Source: Stercorarius parasiticus | Lineage: Eukaryota > Chordata > Aves > Charadriiformes > Stercorariidae | Direction of reading: 5' to 3' | NCBI GenBank assembly: GCA_013396915.1 | Contig: VWZL01000360.1 | Coordinates: 946,805-1,010,804 of the forward strand | DNA length: 64,000 nucleotides | Part shown: positions 38,701-52,435 of the stretch, piece by piece | How the letters are laid out: the number at the start of each line of letters is the position of its first letter | How positions within the stretch are numbered: the first letter of the stretch is position 1 | Notes under the pieces: model-generated | Databases searched by the model: none | What the model was told of the DNA's origin: nothing | Seen by the model: the letters and a program-made list of their open reading frames with translations, nothing else | Made by a program: the position numbers and the translations under genes

Positions 38701-41700
38701 CAGGAAAGGTTTTGAGATTTGACAGAGTAGTAGTGGAAAGTGCTGTTGAGACTACTATACATTGACTGCTGTATGAAAATCTGCTTTATGCTTTAGCACT
38801 ACTGCAGGGAATAAGCTGCAGAAAATAATTACATTTTGGATGAGGCAAAGTCCTGTGCCGAGTACTTAAATAACTGAATTGTATTTACTAATATGGAAGA
38901 AACAGAGGGCAGCAGATTCCCCTCATGAAGAACACAATGCTCTCGTTTGTTCAAATGCTGTGGCTCATTCTTCAGAAGTTAGATTCCTTCCTCAAATGAC
39001 AAAAATGTAAATATCAGTACATCCACAAAAATAAATTATTTTGTTAAAAGTGTAGGTCCAATGTAATACACATTTTCCCCCATTGTTTGTTGCCAATAAT
39101 TGTATCTCCAACACATGGTGAATAAGGGTCTCTAAATGGCAATTTCATATTGTATTTAATGGCTCTAAAGATGGGTGGGATTGCTGGATCAGATCCTTGT
39201 TTTTAGGGACAACGGCATTAAATACATAAAATCTATAAATAAGAATTATTATAGTTCAAGAAAAATAGAGAATTAAGGACCAGATTTAGATGGTCTTATT
39301 TTGGAATATACTTTTTCTTTGTTAAGTCATTTCCTTAAGTTTAGTGGCCTTACTTGTAAATAAGAATAACTCATGCTGGCAGAACCGTGCTTTGAAAGAT
39401 CTGTGCTGCTGGAAAGCACTCAAATGTTTTTCATGCAGGAAGTTTGAGAGAATCATAAAAGATTTGCAATTAAAGGAAAACAGACGTGAGTTTCTCTGAG
39501 AAAGAACTCAAGGAATGAGAACTGGTCAATGAGCCGTGAAGTGGGTCAGCCCTAAGATCCCAAAAGGTTAATAAAAAGCCTCTTCTGGAAAAAGACAAGG
39601 CAGGAAACCAGGAAGGACATAACCAGTACAGAGTTAAAGGCACTTGCGGGGAAAAGGTAAAGGAGAAGGATGTTAACGGTGGGTTCGGAGAGCTCAAGGG
39701 AGAGAAGACGTCACAAGAAAGATCATTTAAGTAGAAGTCCATAGTGACTGTAGAGCAAGAACAAATAGTTACTTGAAAAGGGTTTTGGTAACCTTTCATT
39801 TGCAAGTGTAACTTTTCCAGTTGTAACACTCTTTCTGTCTCTCCCCCTTGAAAAACATAAATACACCTCTGACTGCAGATACACAAGTACATCTGTATTG
39901 CTAAATGAAGGAGGGACAGGGATCTCTCTCATGCACTGGATCCCTGAATATCCAAACTGCTTAAGCGCTTAAGTGTTTAACTGCTTAAGATTTCCTGGCT
40001 GCTCCAAACAGCTCTTTCCAAGACAAAGCACAGGAGTGGTCTGGGGACAGTTTGCTCCAAGGACCACACTCTAAAGGCAGTCACGAGCTAGGACCAGACT
40101 TTGGTTTTGGCCCTATCTAATCTTCCAAACCTAGCCCAAAGGCTTTGTGACTTCAAATACCTGCACATACCCTTGTGTCACAGGCAGTGGTGTGTGACAT
40201 GTACCCTTAGTCTTGTGCTGTAACTAAAACACTGCTAGATTGCTTAATGGTTCACTTTATTTCAGGTGCTGTGAACTAGGGGGGGAAAAAAAACCCCCAC
40301 ATTCATGTCCTAGGACTACAGTAATCCAGCAGAGATCATGGGCTAAACGCTATGTAGTGCGGATGCAGTCAGTGAGATCTAGAGGTTAGAAGTTTGGACA
40401 CAATCCAGTCCTTGCTACTTGGCCTCAGGGATCACACCCTGTCCCTCTTTTAATTGGGAGTGTAGACTACACACAGAGTTTGTTCTCAGCAGCCTCTTGT
40501 AGAAAAAAAAGAGTTCCTGCTTTTCTTGCTCCTACTCTGTCACTTCTCCAATGAATAAGTTATTGCATCGGTCCTAGTGTTTGAAAATAATGCCTCTTTT
40601 TCCCATGGGCAACATGGTTGTTTCTGTGCAGAGTTGCTTTAGTGCAGGTCTTCATGTTTTATTGTTACTCTGTGACAAAACCACAGCGTTACATCTTATG
40701 CTAAAACACTAAACTGTGTTTGGGAAGAAATGAGTGGGCTACTGTTTATATTAGTCTGCAGATTCCAAGTGGAGGGAACAGCAATACAAGTCCTTGGGTC
40801 AGGAAGAATAAATAGCTGTAATTCATTGAATTACTCCTGTTTTTTTGGATCTGGACTGTTTCAGGCCAGGGGAAAGTTCACAGTCTTCACACAGTTTTTA
40901 AAAAAAGAGGAGAGAAAAATCTTCTTTCAGCATTATAGATGCATGGTATGTTACAGCCAACTGTATGCATTATTTCCAACTAATTTTAAACATAATTTAT
41001 CTCCAAGTACATAAATTAGGCCTTTGGATTAAAAATGTACAATAGGTTCTTGAACTTATGCATGTCTAATCTAAGAATAAATTATTATATTTATAGCACT
41101 TCATAGCTACAGTTTCAACTCAAGGTACTAGAAATCTTATGAAGAAAAAAAAAAAAAATTAAAAAAACAGTGAAAATACTGAATTGTTACCCACCAGTTT
41201 TTACTAGTATTTTGTGTGGAATGATCAGCAGAATTATCACTCCAAAAATTTGCTTGTTGATAATGTTCTTGGAGTCTAAGTTTATGATTTGGGCAAACTT
41301 TTGAAAAGAAACATTTTAGTCTTTGAGCACACGTTTATATCCACTCCACTCAGCAAATTATCTTAAGCTCGCAAATAAATTTCAGTAACTCATAGGAACC
41401 TTCGGTGTGCTGAGTAGATCCCTGAAGGCAGAAAGCCTTTGAACAGTTGACCAGGAGACATCAGGAAATACTTCTTTTTTTGGATGGAGGAATTTTCTTT
41501 CTGTCCTTACAACAGGACTGGACAACCAGTAATTAAAATTGTTGGCCTTTGCTGCACCACAGCATCATCTACCCTGAATGAAAACCAGTTTTACCCACAG
41601 CTGCTCAAGGTAATGATATATTCTCCTGGGTAAATTTCACTAGCTTAGGCAATGGATTGCACTTCTGAAAATCAGTTTCAGAAATAAGTCTTTTTCCTTG

Positions 41701-44150
41701 TAAAAAAGATCATCCAATCATGACGGGGGGGAAAGAGGTGAGTGTCTTCTCTAAATTTTCATGATTATTTAGACTCATCTGAGAAATCACGTACTCTTTT
41801 TCTGAATGATGATTATTGCAAGTTGTATTATTCTATCAGACAGAGAATCTAGGCAGGGCCAGGCTCCACTAGGCTGGGTGCTCTATAGGCACAAGGAGCA
41901 GATGTGAGATAGTAGCTTGGCTGCCACAGGAGATACCGTACCAATGTTTCAGGCTCTGTTAGCCCTTTTGAATGTTTGTAGAAAAGTTGAGGGGGAGCTT
42001 ATCTCGTAATCATTTGTTATGGGATTTCTAGCCACCGCTAACATCAGACCAGTGCTTGGCCTCTATTTTCTTATTGATTGTCATCTAGAAGCTTTGTTGC
42101 CAGGAGCCAATGCAACATCTTTTTTGTGTGTTCCATGTACAACTGAAATTCACAGTTATTGCAGTCAAAGTCTGGATCCCAAGTAAAACAGAATACAAAA
42201 TTTAGCAGTGCTTTTGGTTTGGGTGCACATTAAGTTTGAAGTGATGATTTAACTTGAGATGCATTAAATACCATCTCATCACCAGACTGCAAGGGGATGT
42301 GTTTTCCCTGTGTCTATTATTTCTGTTCTGAAAGCTGACACAGTAAGATATCAGTGGGTAAGAGTAGTTATTTCTTTAGTCTCAGAGTGGATAGGAGGTA
42401 AAGGATACCTTTTCCATATCTGTCTTCCTGTCCCATTCAAATTGCTTTTCCACATGCCATTCCCATTGTTTAAAAAACAATGTTTCTTCATATTGTAATT
42501 GTTTTTTGCGTATACGAGAAACTGGTCATACATTCCTGTCTCCTGTATGTTTTTTAAAAGTCTGAAGTCAGTTATTATTGTCTGTTTGGAGTCTTTTGTT
42601 GCACAAAGCTAAAACTTTTACATAATAACAAAACAGTAAGACTCGGAGTAGGTGTAGTAGTGCTGTGCTGAATATTTAAAGAGAAGATTTATTATATAAC
42701 TTCTTGCCCTACTACAACTCTCTTACTACAGAGAAGTCCTAGTATTCTTACTGGGTTAGACACTCTATTCTTAAAAGACAACAAGCATTAGGATTTAAGA
42801 AGGGTATTTTGATAAAATATAAAAAAGATAAAAAGCATCATGTTTTTCATGTGACTGCATGGCAGATGAGAGGATTGTAAGGCTGCTTTATTTATCTAGC
42901 CAGTTTCCGTGATGCTGATATTTTTCAGTTCCATTTTCCATTGCATTTTTCTTAAGTCATAAACTGGGGTGAAGAAAAGTGTTCATGCTTCTGTATAAGC
43001 ATAACGTTACTGCGTAACTTCCTCCATGGTTATTTCTTTTCTGTCCCTTATTAATATAGTCATCAGTTCTAATAATGAGACTTAGAAATAGATGAAGGTA
43101 ACCCTAGAAATGTAAACAGTCCCTCCTTGCACCAGACGTAGGAAGGGCCTGAGAGATACTGTCTCTCCCATGCTTCTTGCCCTGCTCCAGGCAGTTACTA
43201 ATCTGTTACTGCTATGCACCATTATATTGCAGCAATATATCTCTTCCGTACTGACCAGGTCATTGGCCAAGTGTTAACACATCCCCGTTCTTGCCCAGCT
43301 GTTACCCAGAACAGGATATGAGTTCCCAAGGAGCTTGTCCTTTTGTTGCCCTGCAAGATCTCCAAATGAGAGAAAAAGAAGGGATTCCACAATCTTCTGT
43401 ACCCTGCGCTAATACAGAGGGCGAAGTACAATATTGCCCTTCATGTGCATGTCTTCTCAAGAACATCTATAAGTGCTTTAAAATTAGTCTGTTTCTGTAG
43501 AGTTCTGCTGCGAAATATGCTTTTTTGAAGTTGTTCCTGAGTCTTGTAACTTCCAAGTGATACAGGCTCATGTAGAGTTACAGAGGGAATCTCATCATGT
43601 TTTACTCTAATGAACAATGAACATTAAGTTCCAAGACAGAGAGATTTAAATTTAGGATGCTCACTCCATGATCTTCCTGCAAGCCTTGCTTTTGCTTGTC
43701 ACCCTCTGATTCCCATGACCTTGTCTCTCTAAAAAATGCGCTCCTTCTCAGCAGACCTCAGTCCTATTCTTTCCTGTCATTATCCCAGATGCTCAATTCT
43801 TTCCAGTTTATTACCACATGGTTACTCTGTCCTTTGATGATCCATCCACTAGAATGCTTTGTCATCTTTGGACAGCAGATGATCATGAGGGGCCCAGGGC
43901 ATTACTTTCCTTCCTCCAGTCATGCCAGCAAAGGGACACTAGCTCCCTATTCCCTGTTCATAGTACCTCAGCAGGAGCTTGAGAAGGTCAGGAGAGTCAC
44001 AGTATCTGCAATCCCCTTTTCCAAATCTCCTCACATGTAGGCAGTAGAAGTTTTCAAATATATGTGTATGTATAACTGTGAGCTATTTTAGCACCATACA
44101 AACACAGAAACTGAGGTCAAAATCTGTTGGACTGTCTTGTCCTATGATCG
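35742..44150. other. Intergenic DNA between GPR137B and NID1, no gene recognised
   Basis: About 8.4 kb of AT-rich sequence. The longest open frame is 193 codons at 36,302-36,883 (+), with no family resemblance. Others of 140 codons or fewer look random. No RNA gene, CR1 or LTR was recognised here. Confidence 0.65.
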
Positions 44151-44610
44151 AATACAGAATTATTCCTTAAGGTCTGTTGTTTAGTAATCTGACCAAGCTA
44201 GTGTTGGACTACTCAAAGCTTTCTGTCGTTCTGCTTCCACTATGTCTAATCTATGATTTCTCTGAAAATAGACTCCATGCTAAGGAAGCATTTTCTGATA
44301 CTTGGTTTCATGGCTTCTTTTAGTTGCTTTGATCTCCTACTTACCTGCACTCCTCAAGCTCACCCATATAATTCCTCCATCTGTTTGGTAGCACTCTTCA
44401 GATACTTGGATTGAAGGTACTTTGATGGAAGATGTTAATCAAATCTCCTCCCCATTATAATTTAGCTGAGTACACATGTTCTGTTCTTTAACAATTCCTT
44501 GTATGTCACTCCCTCTGGTCCTCTGATCTTTTTTTTGTATTTCACTCTGAATTGTCTCCAGTGGTGAATTTTCTGTGAGATGGCTGATCTCACAAGCAAT
44601 TTCTGGAAAA
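44150..44610 (-). mobile_element. Possible ancient CR1/L3-like fragment
   Basis: Degenerate sequence in minus orientation resembling old amniote CR1 3' ends: CAGATACTTGGATTGAAGG, then GTTAATCAAATCTCCTCCCC, then CTCTGGTCCTCTGATC and TGAATTGTCTCCAG. The order matches the 'paragraph' of conserved words in old CR1 elements, but divergence is high and the borders are approximate. Confidence 0.45.
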
Positions 44611-46006
44611 GCAGTGTCATTAAATCCCTTTAGAAAATGTCACTACCTCCTTGTAACACAATAAAACCTGCTCATTTGTTGTACAGTATCTCAGTGGCTG
44701 CTCCGGGGATGCTGATGCTTTGTAAAACGCTGTCATATCTGATATATGATCCATTGGAAATGTGATGTTCTTCTTGGCATTTACTAGCAATGTTCTGGAA
44801 GATTTTTCTCAATGGTGTGTTAGCTGGTGATATTCCAATTTGCATCTGAATGCATGTCTTCCCTTCCTAAATCTCACTAAAGAGTTTTGCATTCTCCATT
44901 CTGGTTGGTGTTAGCAATTAATGTCTCCCAATTAATTACGTTGTATGTAAGCATGCTTTTCCATCCCTTTTTCAGGTCATTATTGAAAATGTTAGAAAGG
45001 ACAACTAGAAATATTTTTCTAGTCTTAGAACTGAAAATCCTCATTAATCCTCAAAGTGGAGCTGCATACAAGGTAAACTTACTCAACTACAACAGAAACA
45101 CTGCAATCCTCTTAAGGTAAAATAGACTAAACAATCACAATATACTGACTAATGGACAAAGGATTTACCATAACACAGCTATTACTCTGTGTTTTAAACA
45201 TGCAGATGTAGATACTTAACTCTTAAGCCTTCAAATAGATTTCAAATTTCCTACAGTAATTTTCTGGCTTCCCAGTGGTCCTCATCCTCCAAATTCTGGA
45301 CATTATACTAGGTAGATATGTGGATCTGACAGGAAAATATTATCCTCTCAGAACTTTCTTCTTGTTGTGCTTATATCTTCCTCTTGTTGAGGCTGACTTT
45401 TGTATTGACGGAAAATGTGACTGTGGAATTTTTTATGTTGTGAATGTGTATTTCTCTAGTGTGAATGTGGTTATGGAGGTGTTACGGGGTTTAATTTAGG
45501 CTTTCTCTTTGTTGTGGAGCTGCATTGCACAAGCACGTTGCCTTTAGATTTTGCAGGTTTGGAAATAGGCTTATGCTGGAGAGGGGAGGTTGTAATGGGA
45601 GGATGATTTTGTTGTTGGTAGTACACCAGTGTACACACTTAATGTGGGGAAGAAGTTAACGGTTTGCTTAACTGCTTGTAGTTTAAGTATCCATTTGTCA
45701 AACAAGGAGAAAGATACCTCAGCTTCGTACCTTGAGGCATCTTTGTGGATATGGCTGTGCTCAGATATGGTGGTGATCCAGCCAAGAGGCTACTTTTGTG
45801 GCAGTGGTTAGCCAGATATACCTGAATCCACCAGTTACTGTTTGACAGGCTCTGAAAAGAAGCTGCAGGTGAAAATACAGCGAGATCTGAGTTGTGTGGA
45901 GAGAAGACTTGTCTTCCTCCCAGACCACCACGATACTTGTCTCAGCAGCTGCTTTCACTGAAATATAGAAGTCAATTGTAAATAATTGCTAGTGATAATA
46001 ATCTAA
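44611..46006. other. Intergenic, nothing recognised
   Basis: AT-rich sequence without a credible exon or repeat family. Confidence 0.65.
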
Positions 46007-46320
46007 AGCGGGCCTACAGGAAAGATGGGGAGGGACTCTTTATCAGGGAGTGTAGCGATAGGACGAGGGGTAATGGTTTTAAACTGAAAGAGGGTAGATT
46101 AAATTAGATATTAGGAAGAAATTATTTACTGTGAGGGTGGTGAGGCACTGGAACGGGTTGCCCAGAGAAGTTGTGGATGCCCCATTCCTGGAAGTGTCCA
46201 AGGCCAGGCTGGATGGGGCTTCGAGCAACTTGGTCTAGTGGGAGGTGTCCCTGCCCATGGCAGGGAGTTTGGAACTAGATGATCGTTAAGGTCCCTTCTA
46301 ACCTGAACCATTCTATGAAT
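46007..46320 (+). mobile_element. CR1 LINE 3' fragment
   Basis: Begins AGCGGGCCTACAGGAAAG and carries TTTATCAGGGAGTGTAGCG, GGTTGCCCAGAGAAGTTGTG and GGCCAGGCTGGATGGGGC. It ends TTCTAACCTGAACCATTC. This is a clear CR1 3' UTR in plus orientation, about 950 bp upstream of the NID1 CpG island. Confidence 0.93.
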
Positions 46321-47080
46321 GGTGATTAGATATACAGATGTGTTTCTCTCTTTTCGATAGGCATGGTTACAGCTCTAACCCAAAATGTCTTGTGCACTTG
46401 CAATTCGCCAAATGCAAAATTATGTTTTCTTACCAAAAAAATGAGTAGGTGTTTAAAGAAAAGTAAAAGGCCATGTAAAAAGCATGTGGGTAGCATTTCA
46501 GCTGCCTTCCCTCAGATGATTTTCTGCTATATAAACATTCTGTGGAAATATCACAGCATACACTTCACTGATCAAGATTTAATCCTTGAACGCTGCTGTC
46601 TTCACTTGGAAGCTTTAGGAAAAATGTATGAATTATGTCCATTCTTCACTTGCTTCTGAGTGTTTCTTGGGAGCAGGACTAGGCTATAAAACAAGAAGAC
46701 ATAGTCAGAAAGAATGTATTTGGATATCCCATATTTCTTTTCTATGTATCTCATATAATCAGTAAGTTTTTATTTACAGATTTGGTGGTTGGTTTTTTGT
46801 TTTGCAGTTTTTTTGGATTGTTTTTTTTTTAGTTTTATTTTACAATCAAATGCAGCTCTGATATTGATGATGTTAATTTATGAGAAACAGTCCGATGTAT
46901 TTCTTCATTTACCCCCGATATAAGCACCTAGTGTCAAAATGATTTCAGAAGACAGCACAGGGATTCGTATTTTTGTTCCACGTTGAGTTTGGTACTTTGT
47001 TTCAGCACGATACCCGTTGCCACGATGGTGGAAGATACTGCATGGAAGAGTCCACATATCCCAATGCCAGAAACCCCACC
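46321..47080. other. 5' flank of NID1, no element recognised
   Basis: AT-rich with T-rich tracts near 46,795-46,845, then rising GC content toward the island. No promoter element is clear enough to call. Confidence 0.6.
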
Positions 47081-47620
47081 GGTCCTGTGAGGGAGCCGTA
47101 CCTTCGAAAACATCTCTCGGACGCCTGCAGCCCCGCACCGATTTCGCTTCCCCGGATCCTCACCCCACAAGCGGTACGCTCTGATCCCCGAGGCGGCTGG
47201 GTATCCAGACAGCCCCCTGCGCCGCAGCTAATTCCGCTTCGCTCCCGGAGGCGGTGGGCCAAACCCCGANTAGCGCTGACTCTGGCGCTGCCCGCCGAGC
47301 GGCTGTCGCTGCTGCCCCATGGGGAGGAGAGCGGCGACGCCGCGCTGGAAGCCGGGGACGATGCGCGCTCGGCGGCGCTGGAGCTAAGCACGGCGCTGCG
47401 CTTCTACGGCACCGCCGTCCGCTCCCTCTACGTGAGTGCGGGGCCGGGGAGGGCGCGGTGACCCGCTCCGGGCTGCAGGAGAGTCGGAAAGGCTGTTGGG
47501 GGCTCACCGCGGGGGCTTGTCGCCTCTCGCCGCGGTGCTGCCCGGCTTTGGGTTGGTGCGCTGTGGTGCTTGTTGGGTTTCACGTCGGCTGTGTGAGCGC
47601 CGTGGTCAGAGGTCGGTCCA
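47080..47620 (+). promoter_or_regulatory. NID1: CpG island over NID1 exon 1
   Basis: Dense CpG on both sides of exon 1, for example GCGGCGACGCCGCGCTGG and GCGCGCTCGGCGGCGCTGG. This is the expected NID1 promoter. A single N at 47,270 interrupts it just before the readable coding sequence, so promoter and start codon are not contiguous with certainty. Confidence 0.75.
47273..47431 (+). CDS. NID1: NID1 coding exon 1, 5' end missing (nidogen-1)
   Basis: Nidogen-1 is a secreted basement-membrane glycoprotein that links laminin to collagen IV and perlecan. The readable 53 codons start ALTLALPAERLSLLPHG (the end of a signal peptide and mature N-terminus), then SAALELSTALRFYGTAVRSL and Tyr. The human counterpart, as I recall it, has ALELSGALRFYD at this place. 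Donor TAC|GTGAGT, phase 0. The codon before it contains the N at 47,270. Upstream in frame there is neither a nearby ATG nor a hydrophobic run, only charged, proline-rich sequence. The true start was probably lost at the contig join. Confidence 0.85.
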
Positions 47621-49640
47621 AAGACCGTAATTATTCCAGTTGCGTTCAGTCAGGTATCGGGCTGCGTTAGTTCCTTTCTCACACTGTGGCTGTTGCTGTT
47701 TCTTTGCAATGCACGCAGTCTGAGGAGGCAATGCAACAGGCAGCAGAAGGGTAAAGAGAATATAATCGATTATCCAGAGTGAACACCATCCGCAGCCATT
47801 TTCTGTGCTCCCGCATAGGGTGTACGTCCAGCTAAGAAACATCCTTATCGTGGTCTATGTTTTGTGTGCTTCAGCATGCCAAAGTCACAAAACTGAAACT
47901 GTGCCTGTCTAGCCAGCAGCCTGACATGTCCAAGACTTGCACCTCTTAGCACTGAGAGGGCTATTCGGGCCCTTAATGTCTTGGCATTCTCAGATGTTCA
48001 TTGTTGAAGGGTCTCTTGGGCAGGGGAAATCAGCCTCCAGAGCAATTGCAGGCTTTGAGCTCCAGGCAGACCGTGTGTGTGTGCCTCATAGCAGAATATG
48101 CATCTCAGAGCTGTGTGTGCATGTTTATAGCTGATGGAGGATGTTTGGTATATGAAGGTGGGATTAAAAACAGATTGTCTGCAGCAGAGCTGCTCAAAAG
48201 CAGACAGAAAAAAATGTTTAAATGGCAACATGTCTTCAGAATGCTGTAAGAGTACTGGCTGTTTTATCATTGCCTCTTTTCCTCTGAAGCCTCATCTACC
48301 CTGGCAATTGAAGATGCTAACTAGCATATTTAGAAAGGTCTTAGTAGGGAAGGTGCAGTGTGTTTAGTTTAGTACATTAATCTGATCAAGGTAAAACCCA
48401 TCTCCATGTCCACATAAACCTATGTGCACCATGCGTCTAACAAGCAACTTTGGGGACTAATCTACAAGGAGACGCTTGGGAAACTAGACCCCATGTGGCT
48501 GCAGTCATTCGAAATCTGATGTAGTTCCCATGTGCTTGAGTTTGTTTTATGAGTATTCACTGAAGATTTGACATGCTTGCATTACACTGAATTATATTAG
48601 CGCTGCCACTTAAGTTGTGCTTTTTTCATTGTCCACACTGCCCCTACCTAGATAAATCTTGAAATCACATCTGAAATCCAAAATTTTGAGGGATTCGGTT
48701 ATGCCTGTGTGTTGTTAACTTAGGCTGGCAGTAAAGATGAAGTAATTCACAAGTATTAAGTGGAGTTCAGACTTCAGTTTGACCCTTAGTTCATTGTCTT
48801 GTCTTCCATACTCTAAGTTTGGTCACTGATTAGCCAACCCAAGTAAAAAATACACTTTTTGAAGCACAGACATAATCTCAAAAGATAGCGGCCTGTGCAT
48901 CCAGTCACTGAGAAGCAAAGATAACAAGCAACGTGTCAGATAAGTGACAGAAAGGGGACAGAGTTTTCAAAGAGCAGTAAATTTGGTTAACAACACTAGG
49001 TTTCTTTAATTTAATGATCTTGTTATTTGCCCATGCCATAAACCAGGAATGCTTCTAGTTAGTTTTCATCTGGAAGAATACTCACATAGAGGCTATTCAA
49101 GAATCACTTTTAGAGCTGTTGCAGCATAATTACTCAGTACTATGGATGGGCGATTTTAATATAGGTGAAGTCTGATAATGAATGGTATTTCAATATCAGT
49201 CTACATAACATGCAGAGGCTTTTAATTTGCATTTAATCTGTAACAAGTATTGCAAAACAGAAGCACAGTATGAACTGTATGGGAGTAGGGAAAGGAGAAG
49301 TATACTTGTTAAGGAAAGGTATTGAGCAGTTTTAATGGCACCTTCAGAATACACGGTATTATTGTATATTGGCAGTGAGTCCTTATTAAGCTCTATGATG
49401 TTATTCAGTAAGCAGAATTTACCAAAGTATTGCTAATTGATAGTTAATATTATCAAGCTGATACTATTAACATGTGGTATCGGTGGAAATACATCATAAT
49501 ACTTCAAGGAATTCCTGTATCAGGTTTTGAGTTGTGATGAAATACATCTTTCTGTATGGTTCATCAGGACAATGTGATAAACTTATCTTAATTTGTGGGT
49601 GTTTGATTTTTTGCAAATTTTGCCTTCAATCGGTTGAAGG

Positions 49641-49807
49641 CTGCTCAGGGAAGTGGTTGAGTCACCACCCCTGAATGTGTTTAAGAGTCATTTAGAAGTG
49701 GTGTTGGGGGATATGGTGGAGGGGAGGACTTTGTAGCGGGGGGTTGATGGTTGGACTCGATGATCCCAAGGGTCTTTTCCAACCTGAATGATTCTATGAT
49801 TCTATGA
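49641..49807 (+). mobile_element. CR1 3' terminal fragment
   Basis: Reads CTGCTCAGGGAAGTGGTTGA, GTGTTTAAGAGTCATTTAG and GGTTGGACTCGATGATCC, ending in a doubled ATTCTATG terminal octamer. It has the same layout as the CR1 split by the LTR at 34-35.7 kb, so it is probably the same subfamily. Confidence 0.93.
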
Positions 49808-52435
49808 AAATTTACGTGAGTTCTCTATTTTTTCCAACAGTTGAGAAGCTGAGTTTTTTGAGCTAGCTCTACACATGAATAAAAAGGCAAGGAGTTCTGA
49901 GGAACAATTGTTTGGTATCAACTTGTCATAAAATCCCTGGCAACAGAACTTTTTTTTCTTTTCATAGACAGAAGAGAGAACTTTTATTTACTATAAGTGG
50001 AAACAGACTTCACATACTGTAATCTTCAATATGATGTTTTCCTATGCAAGTTTTGTAACATTGAATCCTATCACTAACCCATGCTGGTCTATTTGTTTTA
50101 ATAGCACACTTTTATTAAGTTTTTTTCAGTTTACTCTAGGGCTCACTGATGTGGAAAAGCTAAAGGAGTAGGGGTTACTTCCTTTCAGGGAAGAATCAGA
50201 GTCCTTTAAGTCAAGCGTGGATCAATTTGTTAATTGTTACTTTTATTAACTTCCTAAATTAATACTTGATCATGTTTATATTAGAAAATTTTACTGCTTT
50301 AAGTCAACTGGCACTTCATTATACAAATAAATTCAATTTTTCTAAACTCTCTTACTCAGAAATATTCAAGTCCTCAAAATGCCTAGTAATTGAACAGGGG
50401 AAAATACCTCATTTGTTTGAAACTTTAATTTTTGTTACACACAGATACACTTTTTCTTTCAATAGAAGTACTTTGTACTTCCTTCTCCTCACTTGGACCC
50501 ATAATAGAGCATGTGTAATTTGTTCTGCTACAAGCCACGAATGTATGTTAACTATGTGTGTAATCCAGAAGTTTAACATGCTAAAAATACATCTGTGTTA
50601 GTTCCTGTCAAGTTAAATACTATTATACCCTAAAAGGAAAGATGTACTGTACAGCTGGTCTTTAGACAACGCCCACCTGAGGCCTTTTTTTTTTTTTTTT
50701 TCTTCTCTTTCCCTTTTGACAGGAACGGTACTTTAATGAAACCCAGTACTCACCCTGAATTACTTCTCCTTATTTTGGCTGTGTGACCTTAAAAAGAACA
50801 GGGTGAAGTTAAATCATACTATTCACCATCTTTGTCAATGTAAATGTATTCTTAAATCTGAAAACTAAAACCATTTTTTCTGTAACAACGAATGTTCTTT
50901 CTCTACACTAAAAATCTCTTCACAAAGTGAGCAGTTTGTGTATTTATTTTCATTTAATGGCTTGCAAATGTTTTCTGGGTGATAGAGTACTTGCAATCAA
51001 ACAGTCCCTTAAGATTTAAAATTGAACTGTCTCATTTATAAACTACAAACAAATTAAAATGGGGTTAGCATTTTTGCATCTCCTTAATCAAAATGCTTGT
51101 TGCATTTAAGCTTTTAGAAAGATAGGAAATTAATAGTCAGAAGACAAGAAGTCAGTCTTGTTCTGCTGAATCTGTAAATAGGTGAAAAGAGGAAGGCCAA
51201 ATGGTAGGTCATTTCTCCTGGTATCTACTTTGTTCTGTAGTATTAACTAGTCCTGATTGTATTTTCACTTAATGTTATTTTAACCTCCGCCATAAATGGC
51301 GGATCATGCAGCCACGAAGTCTGCACACACCAAATCTGAAGAAGAGCATGGAATTTGTTTAAAATACTTCAAACACCAGTCATCTCTCACAAGAGGATTT
51401 GGAGTGGGAGCAGGGGTGCTTGTGTACAAAAAATATAAGCAAGGAGAAGGAAGGGAAAAACTTTTAAGTTACTTTAAGTTTATTACTTGAAAGGTGGAGC
51501 GCGTCTCCTTGCTAAAATGTCTTAATGCCCACCATATTCCCCACTGTAATCCAGTGATGTAGTATAATTGGTGGCTTTTCATTTTTAGGGTAAGTTTTAG
51601 CTTTGCTTTACAGGAATATGAGGCATTTTCTAGAGTACAGATGTTATAGAAGTTCTGGGAACCTTTCTGGATGAGATCTCTGTTGCACATCTGCCTGCAA
51701 TTGCAGGGTCTACACTGGGCTAACCCATGCTATCTTTTTAGTCCTGTGTTCCTAAAATTCATAGTTCACCTTAAGATCTGTAGCCACTGTTAAGTCAAAA
51801 ATGATTAGAGGAAAAACAATCACAATATTCAGCTTCTTCCACCCTTTCTAACATGACCTGAATTCCCATCATGCTTGTGCAGATTATATACTGCTTATGT
51901 ATCTTAGATGTATGTTCATGCATAAAGCCAACTTCCCATTTTTTACATGATCTTAACTTTTTTACTATTTTTCAGCTGTAGCAGATAATGAAATTATACA
52001 TCTGCAGACAATACAGTCAGAATATGTCAAGCCATTTTTAAAGTAAATTCTGATATACCGTATGTACTATTTGCTAAGTTTAGCTAATGGTTCATGCTAA
52101 CCATTATCCAGTTATATACCAAGCTGACTGCCCACTAGCCTGTGGCAGGGGGCACGGTCTGACCCCCTGGGTAGCCAAAGGAGGGTATAGGTGTGAGCTG
52201 TATGAAGGAGTGATTTGTAGTACAAGTTCCCATACTACACTTTTTCTGATTTGGTCTACATAGTGGTAATAATGGTGGTCCAGAGTTTAAAGGATGTTGC
52301 CAAGATGTATGTAGCCAACATCCCTGCCAGGCTTGCACAGCCCACAATTTCTTTGTGTCTTGAAGAATATATGTAGTACTGGCCTCCTTGTTTCCAAATG
52401 TATATAGTAGAAAAGGGGAATCAAAATTTGGAGAC

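Noticed and set aside
39470..39892. 140-codon minus-strand open frame in intergenic DNA
   Set aside because: Ser/Phe/Leu-rich translation of a pyrimidine-rich strand, with no motif.
46973..47272. In-frame upstream extension of NID1 exon 1 with an ATG at 46,973
   Set aside because: The translation is charged and not signal-peptide-like, and it crosses the N at 47,270. It is not a credible nidogen N-terminus.
46934..47391. Minus-strand open frames overlapping NID1 exon 1, possible divergent gene
   Set aside because: They overlap a CpG island and the coding exon, and no known protein is recognised. Likely composition effects.
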